Counted from the stretch's first letter, positions 18,773 to 31,037 are shown. The stretch: DNA of 64,000 nucleotides from an uncultured Pelagibacteraceae bacterium (GCA_902596975.1 CACJWS010000002.1:79487-143486); one strand, 5' to 3'. Made by a program: numbers and translations. Notes: generated by a model from the sequence alone, not told the origin.

Positions 18773-21515
18773 TAGTATTTAAAAGTCCACAATTTGGTCT
18801 TTCACAACTCGTTTCAAAAATTTTCCAACAAATAGGACATTTATTTCCTTGGGCCTTTTTTGCAACTACATCAATACTATTTTTTAAATTTTCATCTTTA
18901 ATTACAGAGGCAGATGAGGTGATACAAATTTCAGAAAAATTAATATTTTTTGCCTTATCGTAAAATTCTTTATTTAATTTTATCTCAATTGTTGCTTCTA
19001 AACTTGAACCAATTGACTTTTCGGCTCTCATATTCTCTATTGAAATATTTGCCTCATCTCTAATTTTTTTAACATAATCCCAATCTAAATTAAGTTCTTC
19101 ATTGTTCCAAGAATTAGGAACTGAAACGAAATTTTGTAAATGGATACTTTGGCTATCTTTTTCCTTTTTAACTAGTTGATAAATTTCTTCAGTTGTAAAT
19201 GATAATATTGGTGCAAACCATTTTAGGAGACACTGCAAAATAATATTTAAAAGAGTTATACAGTTCTTTCTTTTATCGGAATTTAAAGCGTCACAATATA
19301 GAGTATCTTTCCTGATATCGAAATAAAAAGCAGAAAGCTCAACTGTGCAAAAATTTAGTAATTCTTTGTATAAATTATGGAAGTTATAAACTTTAAAATT
19401 ATTTTTAAAATTCTCATTTATTGTATAAATTCTATGAAGCATAAATTTTTCAAGAGAATCAAAGTTTTCAAATTTAACTTTTTCTAGATCAAGATTTTCG
19501 TATTGATCTTGAATATTTCCTAATAGATATCTAAATGTATTTCTAATTTTTCTATAAGACTCAGCGTGTTGATCTAAAATTGAATAATCTATTCTTAAAT
19601 CTTCAGCATAATTTGAAGATGCAACCCAAATTCTTAATATATCAGCTCCATATTTTTTTAATATATCTTGTGGAGCAATAACGTTTCCTGTTGACTTTGA
19701 CATTTTTAGACCTTTTCCATCTACAACAAAACCATGAGAAAGAATGCTTTCAAATGGAGCGACTCCTCTTGTTCCACATGATTCAAGTAATGAGGAGTGA
19801 AACCATCCTCTATGTTGATCTGAGCCCTCTAAATACATAGATGCTGGCCATTTGAGGTCGTCTCTTTTCTCTAAAACAAAGGAGTGAGTGGATCCACTGT
19901 CAAACCAAACTTCAACTATGTCTGATAATTTTTCATAGTCTTCTGCTTTATACTTGTCTCCAAGAAAGATCTGATAATCATCATTAAACCAACAATCAGA
20001 ACCTTCTTTTTCATAAATTTTTGCAATATTTTCAAATACTTCATCATCAACTAAAACATCACCAGTTTTTTTTGAAATAAAAATTGGTAGTGGCACACCC
20101 CAAACTCTTTGTCTTGATACACACCAGTCTGGTCTAGTTTCAATCATTGATTTTATTCTTTCTTTTCCTTTGGAAGGATAAAAATCTGTATTATCGATAG
20201 CTTTTAATGCTTTATCTCTTAACCCGTGACTTTCCATTGATATAAACCATTGTGGCGTTGCCCTATGAACTAGTGGAGCTTTTGATCTCCAAGAATGAGG
20301 ATAAGAGTGAGTTAGTTTTCCATTTGTTACTAAATTTTTTTGTTCATCTAATTTTTCTATAATTAAGTTATTAGCCTTAAAAATATGCAAACCTTCAAAA
20401 AGTTTAATTTCACTTGTATATTTTCCATCACCATCAACTGTTTCAATTGCTTTGATATTATTATTTAAACAAAGATTGAAGTCATCTGGTCCATGGCTCG
20501 GAGCACAATGTACAATACCTGTTCCTTGTTCAGTAGTGACAAAATTAGCCTCAAGCATAGGAATATCATAATTATATTCCATTTTAGAAAATGGATGACT
20601 GCAAATAGTTCCATTTAAATCTTTTCCTAAAAATTCGTTTAAAACTTTAATATTTTCTATAGAGGTATCTTTTTTAAAAGGTTCTAATAAATCTTTTGCA
20701 ATTACAATTTTTCTGTTAACAAAATTTTTGTTATCATTAATTTCAAGCAATACATATTTAAGGCTAGCATTGTAAGCTAATGCTTTATTTGCAGGAATAG
20801 TCCAGGGAGTTGTAGTCCAAATTATTACGTCAGCACCTTTAATTATATCTAAATTTGAAAATTTCACTTTAAATGCAGCATAAATAGTATCTGAAACATG
20901 ATCCATGTATTCAACTTCAGCATCAGCTAAAGCTGTTTTTTCAACAGTAGACCAAAGAACTGGCTTGTAACCTCTATAAAGGCTTCCTTCTTTAAGAAAT
21001 TTTCCAAGTTCTCTGACTATTTGAGCTTCAGCATCAAATGACATTGTTGAATAGTAGTTTTCCCAATCACCAATTACCCCAAGTCTTGTAAATTCTCCTT
21101 TATGAACATCTATCCATTTGTTTGCAAACTCCCTACATTCTTTTCTGAATTCAATTACCGGAACATCATTTTTATTTTTTTTATTCTTTTTATATTGTTC
21201 TTCAATTTTCCACTCGATAGGCAACCCATGGCAATCCCATCCAGGAACATAAACTGAGTCCTTTCCATCCATTTGATGAAATTTTGTAATTATGTCTTTT
21301 AAAATTTTATTCAAAGCGGTACCCATATGAATATTTCCATTTGCATATGGAGGCCCATCATGGAGCACAAATTTTTCTTGCCCTTTACTTTTTTTTCTTA
21401 ACAAATTGTACAGGTCAATTTTCTTCCAAAATTCAATGTAATTTGGCTCCTTGTTTGGCAAATTTGCCTTCATTGAGAATTTTGTTTTAGGTAGATTTAT
21501 ATGTTCCTTGCTCAT
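18762..21515 (-). CDS. ileS: isoleucyl-tRNA synthetase
   Basis: Charges tRNA-Ile. The 917-aa class I synthetase has the HIGH-type motif in [18 protein letters not shown] (about 55-72), WDCHGLPIE, the editing domain ([16 protein letters not shown]), [16 protein letters not shown], and [11 protein letters not shown] (KMSKS). The C-terminus keeps a zinc finger with CPICWK and CERPNC. Length is standard for the bacterial type. It is part of the minus-strand run HAD-IIA, ribF, ileS, lspA. Confidence 0.98.
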   Translation of the reverse strand: MSKEHINLPKTKFSMKANLPNKEPNYIEFWKKIDLYNLLRKKSKGQEKFVLHDGPPYANGNIHMGTALNKILKDIITKFHQMDGKDSVYVPGWDCHGLPIEWKIEEQYKKNKKNKNDVPVIEFRKECREFANKWIDVHKGEFTRLGVIGDWENYYSTMSFDAEAQIVRELGKFLKEGSLYRGYKPVLWSTVEKTALADAEVEYMDHVSDTIYAAFKVKFSNLDIIKGADVIIWTTTPWTIPANKALAYNASLKYVLLEINDNKNFVNRKIVIAKDLLEPFKKDTSIENIKVLNEFLGKDLNGTICSHPFSKMEYNYDIPMLEANFVTTEQGTGIVHCAPSHGPDDFNLCLNNNIKAIETVDGDGKYTSEIKLFEGLHIFKANNLIIEKLDEQKNLVTNGKLTHSYPHSWRSKAPLVHRATPQWFISMESHGLRDKALKAIDNTDFYPSKGKERIKSMIETRPDWCVSRQRVWGVPLPIFISKKTGDVLVDDEVFENIAKIYEKEGSDCWFNDDYQIFLGDKYKAEDYEKLSDIVEVWFDSGSTHSFVLEKRDDLKWPASMYLEGSDQHRGWFHSSLLESCGTRGVAPFESILSHGFVVDGKGLKMSKSTGNVIAPQDILKKYGADILRIWVASSNYAEDLRIDYSILDQHAESYRKIRNTFRYLLGNIQDQYENLDLEKVKFENFDSLEKFMLHRIYTINENFKNNFKVYNFHNLYKELLNFCTVELSAFYFDIRKDTLYCDALNSDKRKNCITLLNIILQCLLKWFAPILSFTTEEIYQLVKKEKDSQSIHLQNFVSVPNSWNNEELNLDWDYVKKIRDEANISIENMRAEKSIGSSLEATIEIKLNKEFYDKAKNINFSEICITSSASVIKDENLKNSIDVVAKKAQGNKCPICWKIFETSCERPNCGLLNTNGK

Positions 21516-21521
21516 GATATT

Positions 21522-22448
21522 TTATCTTTTGGCAATTTTAATATCTTTCTTTATCTGTTTTTTTAAAGCATCAATATTTTTAAATTTGGTTTCTCCTCTA
21601 ATAAATTTTGTAAAATTAATAGTTAGATTTTTATTATAAAGATTTCCAGAAAATTTAAATAAATTTACCTCTAATAATAATTTTTTTTGATTAAAAGTAG
21701 GCCTATAACCAATATTTGCTATTCCTTTGATCTTTTTTCTGTTTTTTTCGATATAAACGTCAACTGCATAAACTCCTACTTTTGGTATTACATAGTTTTT
21801 TATATTTATGTTACAGGTCGGAAAACCAATTTTTCTTCCCATCATTCTACCCTTTTCAACGACACCTTCTATTGACCAATTTCTAGATAAAAGTTGATTT
21901 GCAATTTTTAAATTACCATTTTCGATTAATTTTCTTATTAATGTTGAAGAAATAATTTTATTTTTTTTATATAATGGTTTTGGGTTAATTAATTTATAAT
22001 CATATTTCTTTTGAAGTTTTTTTAATAGATTTACGTCCCCCTCTCTCTTATTTCCAAATCTAAAATTATTACTAACAAAAATATAATCTGCGCTTAACTT
22101 TTTGCATAAAATATTTTTAATAAAATTATGACAAGATATTTTAGAGAATTTTTTATCAAATTTTTTATTTATTAAGAAATCTACGTTATAATCACTAAAA
22201 TATCTGCTTTTTTGGTTAAGATTTGAAAGTCGATAATTTGTAATACTTTTATTAAAGTACATTTTTGGTATTGGATCAAATGTCACCACTCCAATTTTGG
22301 AATTATATTTTTTTTTATATTTTTTTGCTTCTTTGAATAATTTTTGATGGCCTAAGTGTAATCCATCGAAATTACCAATTAGTATCATGGCATTTTGATG
22401 TTTTTTTAAAATCTCAAAATTTTTATAAATTTTAATTTTGTTCACCAT
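21522..22448 (-). CDS. ribF: bifunctional riboflavin kinase/FAD synthetase
   Basis: Makes FMN and then FAD from riboflavin. The 308-aa protein has an N-terminal nucleotidyltransferase domain with GNFDGLHLGHQKLF (about 24-37) and SSTLIRKLIENG, and a C-terminal flavokinase domain with GRKIGFPTCNI and GVYAVDVYI. It begins inside the end of the HAD-IIA gene (7-bp overlap) and stops 6 bp before ileS, as is usual for ribF-ileS pairs. Confidence 0.96.
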   Translation of the reverse strand: MVNKIKIYKNFEILKKHQNAMILIGNFDGLHLGHQKLFKEAKKYKKKYNSKIGVVTFDPIPKMYFNKSITNYRLSNLNQKSRYFSDYNVDFLINKKFDKKFSKISCHNFIKNILCKKLSADYIFVSNNFRFGNKREGDVNLLKKLQKKYDYKLINPKPLYKKNKIISSTLIRKLIENGNLKIANQLLSRNWSIEGVVEKGRMMGRKIGFPTCNINIKNYVIPKVGVYAVDVYIEKNRKKIKGIANIGYRPTFNQKKLLLEVNLFKFSGNLYNKNLTINFTKFIRGETKFKNIDALKKQIKKDIKIAKR

Positions 22449-23257
22449 TTTAATTTCGTTTGAGTGTAATTCACACTCACTCCATATTTTTTTTCTAATT
22501 TATCAATATTTAAACTACTTAATTCTTTTTTATGTATACCACTCGTTATTAACAAATTGTCAAAATTTTGAATATTAGCTCCTTTTATATCTGTATTCAT
22601 ATTATCTCCGATACATAAAACATTTTTACCATTTACGTTAGCAGATAAATTATAAACTGGAGGATAAGGTTTTCCAAAGTAAATTACTTTCCCACCAATT
22701 TCCTCAAATATTTTTGCAACTGATCCAGCGCAAAACTCTCTAACATCTCCTCTATCAACAATTAGGTCTGGATTAGTACACACAAATTTTTTATTTGAAA
22801 ATTTCTCAAGTAAATCTTTATAATATTCAAGTTTTGTATCATGATCTTCAAATAACCCTGTACAAATAAAATAATCAGCTTGACTAATATTACTAACTTT
22901 ATTTTGTTCAAATCTTTTAAATAAGTCAAAATCTCTTGGTGGTCCAATATGATAAAATTTTGCATTTAGAAAATTTTCCATTAAATATTTTAATGAAGCT
23001 TCTCCTGAGGTGTATACATCTTCATAATATTTTTTGAGTCCTATTTTTTTTAAAAAATCAATAACTGTAGAATTTGGTCTTGGAGCATTGGTAAGTAATA
23101 CAAACTCTTTATTATTTTTTTTTAAATTTTCTAATACTTCAATAGAATCTTCAAAAATTTGTAATCCGTTATGGATCACTCCCCATATGTCGATAAAAAA
23201 TAATTCGTAACTATTTATTTTAGATCTTAATCCATCTTTGTCTAAGTTTTGGGGCAT
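22442..23257 (-). CDS. HAD superfamily subfamily IIA hydrolase
   Basis: NagD-like phosphatase. The 271-aa product has the nucleophile motif FIDIWGVIHNG (Asp at about 23, in the DxWGVxHxG variant), LLTNAPRPN as motif II with a C2 cap following, and CIGDNMNTDIKGA as motif IV. The WGV variant is typical of the alphaproteobacterial TIGR01459-like group, whose substrate is unknown. It is the first gene of the run leading into ribF and ileS and is divergent from groES. Confidence 0.88.
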   Translation of the reverse strand: MPQNLDKDGLRSKINSYELFFIDIWGVIHNGLQIFEDSIEVLENLKKNNKEFVLLTNAPRPNSTVIDFLKKIGLKKYYEDVYTSGEASLKYLMENFLNAKFYHIGPPRDFDLFKRFEQNKVSNISQADYFICTGLFEDHDTKLEYYKDLLEKFSNKKFVCTNPDLIVDRGDVREFCAGSVAKIFEEIGGKVIYFGKPYPPVYNLSANVNGKNVLCIGDNMNTDIKGANIQNFDNLLITSGIHKKELSSLNIDKLEKKYGVSVNYTQTKLKW

Positions 23258-23324
23258 ACTTGAGGTATAGCTTAAAAATATGCTTTATTCTTGGGTTTTT
23301 TAGACCATAATTTTTATTCAAGAT

Positions 23325-23353
23325 CTTGAAAATTATTAAATATGTCTCTATAT
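23325..23353 (+). promoter_or_regulatory. heat-shock (sigma-32 type) promoter of groESL
   Basis: CTTGAAA at 23325-23331 and CTATAT at 23348-23353, 16 bp apart, resemble RpoH-type -35 and -10 boxes. The same CTTGAAA box with CCATAT at 15 bp occurs upstream of hsp20 (47659-47686). I see no CIRCE inverted repeat for HrcA here. Confidence 0.65.
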
Positions 23354-23379
23354 GACTGCTAATTTAAAGGAGAATTCGT

Positions 23380-23673
23380 ATGAAGTTTAAACCGTTACAT
23401 GACCGTGTTTTAATAGAAGTTTTAGATAGCAGCGAAAAAACTGCTGGTGGCATAATTATTCCAGATACAGCTCAAGAAAAACCTCAAGAAGGTAAAGTTG
23501 TTGCTGTCGGCGGAGGTGCAAAAACTGAAGATGGAAAACTAATACCTATGGACGTTAAAGTAGGAGATAAAGTTTTATTCGGTAAGTGGTCAGGAACAGA
23601 AGTTAAAATTGATGGTAAAGAGTACAGCATAATGAAAGAATCTGACATTATGGGTATTGCAACAGGTAAATAA
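23380..23673 (+). CDS. groES: co-chaperonin GroES
   Basis: Heptameric lid of the GroEL chaperonin. The 97-aa protein starts [13 protein letters not shown] and has the mobile loop with [13 protein letters not shown] and the GKVVAVGGG turn. A strong ribosome site (AAGGAG, 23367-23372) precedes the ATG by 7 bases. groEL follows after 19 bp with its own AAGGAG, so the two form the usual operon. Confidence 0.98.
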   Translation: MKFKPLHDRVLIEVLDSSEKTAGGIIIPDTAQEKPQEGKVVAVGGGAKTEDGKLIPMDVKVGDKVLFGKWSGTEVKIDGKEYSIMKESDIMGIATGK

Positions 23674-23680
23674 TTAATAA

Positions 23681-25348
<1,668 letters not shown>

Positions 25349-25373
25349 TCCCAATCTTACTCAAAAAAAATTC

Positions 25374-25405
25374 AAAAAGGGCAGTTTTTACTGCCCTTTT
25401 TTTTT
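25374..25405 (+). terminator. intrinsic terminator after groEL
   Basis: GGGCAGT and ACTGCCC (25379-25385 and 25390-25396) form a 7-bp GC-rich stem with a TTTT loop, followed by nine T (25397-25405) and preceded by five A. It separates groESL from typA. Confidence 0.93.
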
Positions 25406-25445
25406 GAATTGAAAAAAAATATTTTGAATATATAAGAACGCGCAA

Positions 25446-27263
25446 ATGACAACATCGATACGTAACATCACCATAATTGCTCATGTTGACCATGGCAAGA
25501 CTACTTTGATTGATAACTTAATGAAACAGAGTGGTTCTTTTAGAGAAAATGAAGTTGTTGATGAAAGACTGATGGACTCCGGCGAACTTGAAAAGGAAAG
25601 AGGTATTACAATTCTTGCCAAACCAGCTTCAATAAATTGGAAAGATTCTAGAATTAATATTATTGATACACCTGGACACAGGGATTTTGCTGCAGAAGTT
25701 GAAAGAGTTCTTAGTATGGCTGATGGTGCATTATTATTAATAGATTCAGCCGAAGGGGTAATGCCTCAAACTAAATTTGTATTAGCTAAAGCACTTAAAC
25801 AAGGCCTTAAACCAATCGTAGTTATTAATAAATTAGACAAAGCTGACCAAAGAGCCGATGAAGTTTTAAATGAGACTTTTGACTTATTTGTAAGCTTAGA
25901 TGCCAACGAAGAGCAATTAGACTTTCCAGTTATTTATGCAAGTGGAAGATCTGGCTGGGCATCTAACGAAATAGATGGCCCAAGAGAGAACTTAAATCCA
26001 TTATTAGATTTAGTAATAGATCATGTAAAGCCAGCAGAATTTGACAAGTCCAAGCCTTTTGCAATGCTTTCGACTCTTTTATATGCTGACAGTTTTTTGG
26101 GTAGAAGTTTAGTTGGTAGAATTTCTCAAGGTACAGCGAAAGCAAACCAACAAATCAAGGCAATTAATCTTGATGGAGAAAAAGTTGATGAAGGTAGATT
26201 AACCAAAATATTTAGATACGAAGGAACTAAAAAAGTGCCAATAGAAGTTGGTGAAGCTGGAGATATTGTAGTTATAGCTGGATTAGAAAAAGCAAACGTT
26301 GCTGATACCATATGTGATACAGATGTAGATAAACCAATCAAAGCAACTCCTATTGATCCTCCAACAATGTCTATTAAGATTACAGTAAACAGCTCTCCAT
26401 TAGCTGGAACTGAAGGTAAAAAACTCACAAGTACTCAAATTAGAGAGAGATTAGTTCAAGAAGCCCAAAATAATGTTGGAATTTCTTTTGCAGAAAATGA
26501 AAACAAAGACTCATTTGAAATAAGTGGAAGAGGAGAGTTAATGTTAGAAATATTATTAACACAAATGAGACGTGAAGGATTTGAAATGACAGTAAGCCCT
26601 CCTAGAGTTTTATTTCAAAAAAATGAAAATGGAGAAAAATTAGAACCTATTGAAGAAATTACTATGGATCTTGACGAAGAATTCTCTTCTAAAGTTATAG
26701 ACTCCATGAATAAAAGAAAAGGAAAATTAATAGATCTTAAAGATACTGGAAAAAATAAAAAACGATTAATCTTTCATGCACCAACTAGAGGTTTAATGGG
26801 ATACACTAGTAGATTTCTTACTCTAACTAAAGGAAGCGGAGTAATAAACAGAATATTCCATTCTTATGGAAAATTTGAGGGAGATATGGAAGGTAGAAGA
26901 AATGGTGCATTAATCTCTATGGAACAAGGAAAAGCTGTGGCATTCGCAATTTATAATTTACAGGCAAGAGGAGAAATGTTTGTTACACATAACGATCCAG
27001 TTTATTCGGGTATGATTGTAGGATTGTCACCTAAACCTGGTGACATGATTATAAACGTCATGAAAGGTAAAAAACTTACAAATATGAGGACACAAGGAAC
27101 AGATGAAAATGTTGTTTTAACTCCCGTAAGAAAGATGTCTATTGCTGAACAATTGAGTATGTTAAATTCTGATGAAGCGCTAGAAATTACACCAAATTCT
27201 TGCAGATTAAGAAAAGCCGAGCTCGACCCGCATGTAAGGAAAAGGCTAGCAAAAAACGCGTAA
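25446..27263 (+). CDS. typA: ribosome-associated GTPase TypA/BipA
   Basis: Translational GTPase related to EF-G/LepA, involved in ribosome assembly and stress adaptation. The 605-aa protein has the G1 motif AHVDHGKTTL (about 12-21), the switch region ERGITILAK, DTPGHRDF, NKLDKADQR and the EF-G-like domains, ending with the BipA C-terminal LRKAELDPHVRKRL. There is no clear ribosome binding site; the start gives the standard N-terminus. Confidence 0.97.
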   Translation: MTTSIRNITIIAHVDHGKTTLIDNLMKQSGSFRENEVVDERLMDSGELEKERGITILAKPASINWKDSRINIIDTPGHRDFAAEVERVLSMADGALLLIDSAEGVMPQTKFVLAKALKQGLKPIVVINKLDKADQRADEVLNETFDLFVSLDANEEQLDFPVIYASGRSGWASNEIDGPRENLNPLLDLVIDHVKPAEFDKSKPFAMLSTLLYADSFLGRSLVGRISQGTAKANQQIKAINLDGEKVDEGRLTKIFRYEGTKKVPIEVGEAGDIVVIAGLEKANVADTICDTDVDKPIKATPIDPPTMSIKITVNSSPLAGTEGKKLTSTQIRERLVQEAQNNVGISFAENENKDSFEISGRGELMLEILLTQMRREGFEMTVSPPRVLFQKNENGEKLEPIEEITMDLDEEFSSKVIDSMNKRKGKLIDLKDTGKNKKRLIFHAPTRGLMGYTSRFLTLTKGSGVINRIFHSYGKFEGDMEGRRNGALISMEQGKAVAFAIYNLQARGEMFVTHNDPVYSGMIVGLSPKPGDMIINVMKGKKLTNMRTQGTDENVVLTPVRKMSIAEQLSMLNSDEALEITPNSCRLRKAELDPHVRKRLAKNA

Positions 27264-27287
27264 TATTAATTTTGTTGATTAATTAAT

Positions 27288-27791
27288 TCAATTCTTTCCG
27301 AAGTTTTTATCTAATTTAATTATATTTTGTTCATCAGCATTATTGACATCAGAAATTTCAAATCCTAACTCATTTAGAGATATAACTAAATCTTCTTTAG
27401 TTAAATTATATTTAATTGAAGAAGTCTTTTTTTTCATCGGATTAATTCCATTATCCCATACAATCACTCTTGCATTTGCAAATAAATTACAATTTTGTTT
27501 GAATTTTCTTTCACATTTTAATTTATGCCGTTTAATACCACCAGACCCGTTTATAAAACTTTTCTGTCCATAATTTCTAAAAGATGTTTTGTAAAAGTTT
27601 GATTTGTCTTCACTAATTAAAAATATTTCTGGCTGCTTGCTTTTAGGACCAACAAAATACTCAAAAAGTTCCTCTAACATATTTTTTGATATAATAATTG
27701 ATCCTTTTCCATTGTAGTTATTTGGTACTGCATAAGATATAGTACAAATTATAAAAAATAAAAAAATAGTAAAAAATATTTTTTTTTTCAT
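27288..27791 (-). CDS. exported protein of unknown function
   Basis: I do not recognise this 167-aa protein. It has a signal peptide (MKKKIFFTIFLFFIICTISYA), then a mixed, Lys- and Asn-rich domain with two cysteines (CERKFKQNC) that could form a disulfide. It begins immediately after the stop of the 1081-aa repeat protein (27791 against 27792), so the two are likely one operon and may act together in the envelope. Confidence 0.7.
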   Translation of the reverse strand: MKKKIFFTIFLFFIICTISYAVPNNYNGKGSIIISKNMLEELFEYFVGPKSKQPEIFLISEDKSNFYKTSFRNYGQKSFINGSGGIKRHKLKCERKFKQNCNLFANARVIVWDNGINPMKKKTSSIKYNLTKEDLVISLNELGFEISDVNNADEQNIIKLDKNFGKN

Positions 27792-30700
27792 TTAATTCTT
27801 TATAGATAAATTTAATACCCTAATTATTTGATCGTAATCCATAGTTAAAAAATAAGGTGATACTTCTGCAATTGAAATTGGGTTATTGGGAGAAATTTGT
27901 ATAACTATTTTTTTTGAACCATTTATAAATTTTACAACTGATTTTTTGTATTGATTAAACAAATTTGTTTGGGTTGCGCCAGCAGTATAAGCATTTATTT
28001 GATTTATAATTTCTCTTTTAAATTCGGGCGTAGTCATTTTTGATTCAGCTGCTGCTAATTTGAAAATATTATCTCTCAAAGAATTGTCTACTAATGATAA
28101 ACTCAAATTATTAAGTTTAAAATTGCTTAAAAGATAAGCGCCAAGCGCAGCTTCATTTTGTATATTAAGAGCTTCCGCAGATAATCCCGAAAAAGTAGTT
28201 TTTAATTCTAAATCAGCTGCCTTGGTTATTCCTAAATTTATATCAAAATTTAACATATTTTTTGTAGTAACCCATTTTAATGACGTCCCGAAATCAAATT
28301 TAATGTTATCATAGCCCATTAAAGTAAAATAATTTGAAAATTCAGGAGATACTTCATTTACACTTAAATCAAGCCCTGTAAAATTTATATCAAATTCTGT
28401 AAGTGATTTTTGTTTCCTATTATTATCAATGTAGTCAAATTTTAAACTATTTAAACTAATACTAGAAGCTGTAACAATCTTATTTTTTGTAGATAAATCT
28501 TTTACGACAATATTTCTTGTCACCCCGCTACCTAGAGAATTTATAAAATTTAAAAAAACTTTATAATCATTATCAAAATTGAAAGTTTCTGGATTATAAC
28601 TTTGAGCATATTTCATAATTTCAGATTTATCAAATATTACATTTTTTAAATCTGAATATTCATAATAAACTTCTGTATTAGTATTTTTATCTTGATCCTT
28701 ATAATTTTTTACAGTCCATCTTCCCCAGTCAAATAAACTAAAATTTTTTATATCAAATGATTCGAAAGAAAATTTCCTGTTATTATTTTTATCATTAAAT
28801 AATAAATCTTTAAAAATAACTTCTTTTAATGACATGCTCATTAAAGCTGCAACTCCAATTTCAGTATTTTTATCTGCATAATAAATTTCTTTAGAAATCT
28901 TTGTAATAAATTGTAAATTCTTTGAAAATTCTAAAAATTCTAAATTTTTTAAATTTATCGATGAATTAAAAGTTGAACCATCAATATTATATGAAAAATT
29001 ATCTACACTTATTTGATCAAACCATTTTTTTTCTTCAAATAATGAAGGCTCTACATCTAATCTTTCAAGAGATTTTACTAACTTATAAAAAACATTTTTA
29101 TTTAAATTTTTTAATTGAAGCCCAGAAATACCAATGAAATCATCAAGAATTTTTATTGAGAAGTCTGCTTCAATTAATCTATCACCTCTTGAAAATTTAA
29201 TATTTTCTAAATTAATTCCAGGTATTTTAAGCAAAGTTCTCACTAAATCTTTTTGAAATTGGTTGCTAGCGTTATATTTATTGAAGATTTCCTGAAGCTT
29301 TGCCTCTTCCTCTTTTCTTTTTTCTTCCGCTAATTTTTCTTCTTCTTTACGTTTTTCTTCTGCTAATCTTTCTTCTTCTTTACGTTTTTCTTCTGCTAAT
29401 CTTTCTTCTTCTTTACGTTTTTCTTCTGCTAATCTTTCTTCTTCTTTACGTTTTTCTTCTGCTAATTTTTTTTGTTCATCAAGTAGCTTAGCTTCATATA
29501 CGTCAATTACATCGGTATAAAATTTACTAATTTCAGGAATTAATAATTTAATTTTTTCTGGATTATTCTCTTTTAACGTTTCATTTATTAATTCAATTTG
29601 GCCAACTATTGAACTTGCTATTTCTGTAGAAATATATTTGGCCAAGTATTTTTTTAAATCAACGATAGCGTTTTCAAGAATTGAGTAATTATTTGTATAT
29701 TTATCTATATCTAAAAAAAGTTTATTTATATCATCAGAAGATTTTTTTAAATTTTCTAAACTATCAATGTTATTTAGTTTTTTTTCTGAAATTTCTATAA
29801 TTTGTACAATCTCAATGGCAAATGGTGAATTAAAGTTGTTTTTTAAAAAATATTTAGCATTATCAATTAACTCCTTAAGTTTATCAATTTCATTATCTAT
29901 TATTTTTAATTTTTTATTATTTTCTTTTTTTACAATATTTTCGTAATATTTTTTAAATTTTTCAGAACCCAATACGAATTTTTTGAGTTTAACTACATCT
30001 TCTTTATTTTGTTCAGTGTAACTACCGCTTAGTATAGGTTCTACTCTGATCATATATTTTGCTAATTCAACTATTTCAAATGTATCCTGATTAACTTGAA
30101 TGAATGATTTAATATTTTTTATTAGATTTTGACTTTCCTCTAATTCACTAGTTTTCACTAGAGCTAGTTTTTTTTCTAATTCTTCAGATTTTCTTCTTTC
30201 TTCTTCTTTACGTTTTTCCTCGGCTAATCTTTTTTCTTCTTTACGTTTTTCCTCAGCTAATCTTTCTTCTTCTTTACGTTTTTCCTCGGCTAATCTTTTT
30301 TCTTCTTTCCGTTTTTCTTCTGCTAATTTTTTTTCTTCAGCTTTTTTTCTTTCTTCTTGTTTACGTTTTTCCTCAGCTATTTTTTTTGCTTCAGCAATTT
30401 TTTGTTCTTTCTCTCTTCTTTTTTTTGCAAATAATTTTTTCTCATAACTTAAAAAATAATGAATTGTTTTATCTTTGGAGTATTTTATTGATAAAGCATT
30501 AAGGTCTTTTGATATTCTCCATGTTGTTTTTTTTCCATCCATGAATACTCTAAGTTGACCCGTTTTACTCCATCTCCATCCATCAGTTGACTTTGTTTCT
30601 CCTAAAGAATCGTAACGAGTATATCCATTTACATCAAATACAAATCTTCTTGATGCTCCTCTAAATCCATCAACAGAAATTGATATTTCATTATTAAGCA

Positions 30701-31037
30701 ATAGATCTTCTACTGCATTTTTTTTTAAACTATTTCCTACTTTAGGTTTAATAACATTTAAAATACCAGTGTAAGTACAACTTAAAAATGCTTTCTCATT
30801 TTTATGATCTATAACTTTTTCACCGTTATTATTAGTTGTAATTGTTATATTCTCTCTACCAAGAGAATCTCTTCCAGTTTCTTTTATGCATTTATTAATA
30901 ATTCTTTGAGCAACATCTCTGTTGTTTACTTTATATTTAGTAAAAATAGCTACATACTCCTTTTCTAAAATTTTGGCATTACTATTTAAAGGGAATAGTA
31001 TTAGTAAGAAAAAAATTGTAGAAATGAATTTGAGCAT
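27792..31037 (-). CDS. large exported protein with two charged coiled-coil repeat blocks
   Basis: 1081 aa of unknown function. Residues 1-22 are a signal peptide (LLILFPLNSNA). Residues 23-205 form a mixed domain; about 215-285 and 520-580 are runs of near-perfect 11-residue units (AEEKRKEEERL and variants) that predict long charged helices like those of TolA. Between them lies a helical stretch, and after them about 500 residues with alternating beta-like segments (SFESFDIKNFSLFDW, VRVLNLSIKN-like end). The architecture suggests a periplasm-spanning scaffold. It is followed without a gap by the exported 167-aa protein and preceded by a membrane protein. Confidence 0.85.
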   Translation of the reverse strand: MLKFISTIFFLLILFPLNSNAKILEKEYVAIFTKYKVNNRDVAQRIINKCIKETGRDSLGRENITITTNNNGEKVIDHKNEKAFLSCTYTGILNVIKPKVGNSLKKNAVEDLLLNNEISISVDGFRGASRRFVFDVNGYTRYDSLGETKSTDGWRWSKTGQLRVFMDGKKTTWRISKDLNALSIKYSKDKTIHYFLSYEKKLFAKKRREKEQKIAEAKKIAEEKRKQEERKKAEEKKLAEEKRKEEKRLAEEKRKEEERLAEEKRKEEKRLAEEKRKEEERRKSEELEKKLALVKTSELEESQNLIKNIKSFIQVNQDTFEIVELAKYMIRVEPILSGSYTEQNKEDVVKLKKFVLGSEKFKKYYENIVKKENNKKLKIIDNEIDKLKELIDNAKYFLKNNFNSPFAIEIVQIIEISEKKLNNIDSLENLKKSSDDINKLFLDIDKYTNNYSILENAIVDLKKYLAKYISTEIASSIVGQIELINETLKENNPEKIKLLIPEISKFYTDVIDVYEAKLLDEQKKLAEEKRKEEERLAEEKRKEEERLAEEKRKEEERLAEEKRKEEEKLAEEKRKEEEAKLQEIFNKYNASNQFQKDLVRTLLKIPGINLENIKFSRGDRLIEADFSIKILDDFIGISGLQLKNLNKNVFYKLVKSLERLDVEPSLFEEKKWFDQISVDNFSYNIDGSTFNSSINLKNLEFLEFSKNLQFITKISKEIYYADKNTEIGVAALMSMSLKEVIFKDLLFNDKNNNRKFSFESFDIKNFSLFDWGRWTVKNYKDQDKNTNTEVYYEYSDLKNVIFDKSEIMKYAQSYNPETFNFDNDYKVFLNFINSLGSGVTRNIVVKDLSTKNKIVTASSISLNSLKFDYIDNNRKQKSLTEFDINFTGLDLSVNEVSPEFSNYFTLMGYDNIKFDFGTSLKWVTTKNMLNFDINLGITKAADLELKTTFSGLSAEALNIQNEAALGAYLLSNFKLNNLSLSLVDNSLRDNIFKLAAAESKMTTPEFKREIINQINAYTAGATQTNLFNQYKKSVVKFINGSKKIVIQISPNNPISIAEVSPYFLTMDYDQIIRVLNLSIKN
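29338..29470 (-). repeat. tandem 33-bp repeats encoding AEEKRKEEERL (block 2)
   Basis: About four near-identical 33-bp units, each encoding one 11-residue unit, lie inside the large exported protein. Their near-identity at DNA level suggests recent copy-number change or conversion. Confidence 0.85.
30190..30345 (-). repeat. tandem 30-33-bp repeats encoding charged helix units (block 1)
   Basis: Four to five units of AEEKRKEEKRL/AEEKRKEEERL type in the same gene, less uniform than block 2 but sharing its unit sequence. Confidence 0.8.

Noticed and set aside
23258..23379. CIRCE element for HrcA at groESL
   Set aside because: No TTAGCACTC-type inverted repeat is present; a sigma-32-like promoter explains the region better.
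29338..29470. CRISPR-like array
   Set aside because: The 33-bp units are directly adjacent with no spacers and keep a coding frame for an 11-residue helix unit.
29300..29491. Plus-strand Leu/Phe repeat protein
   Set aside because: Antisense of the charged repeats of the large exported protein; not a gene.
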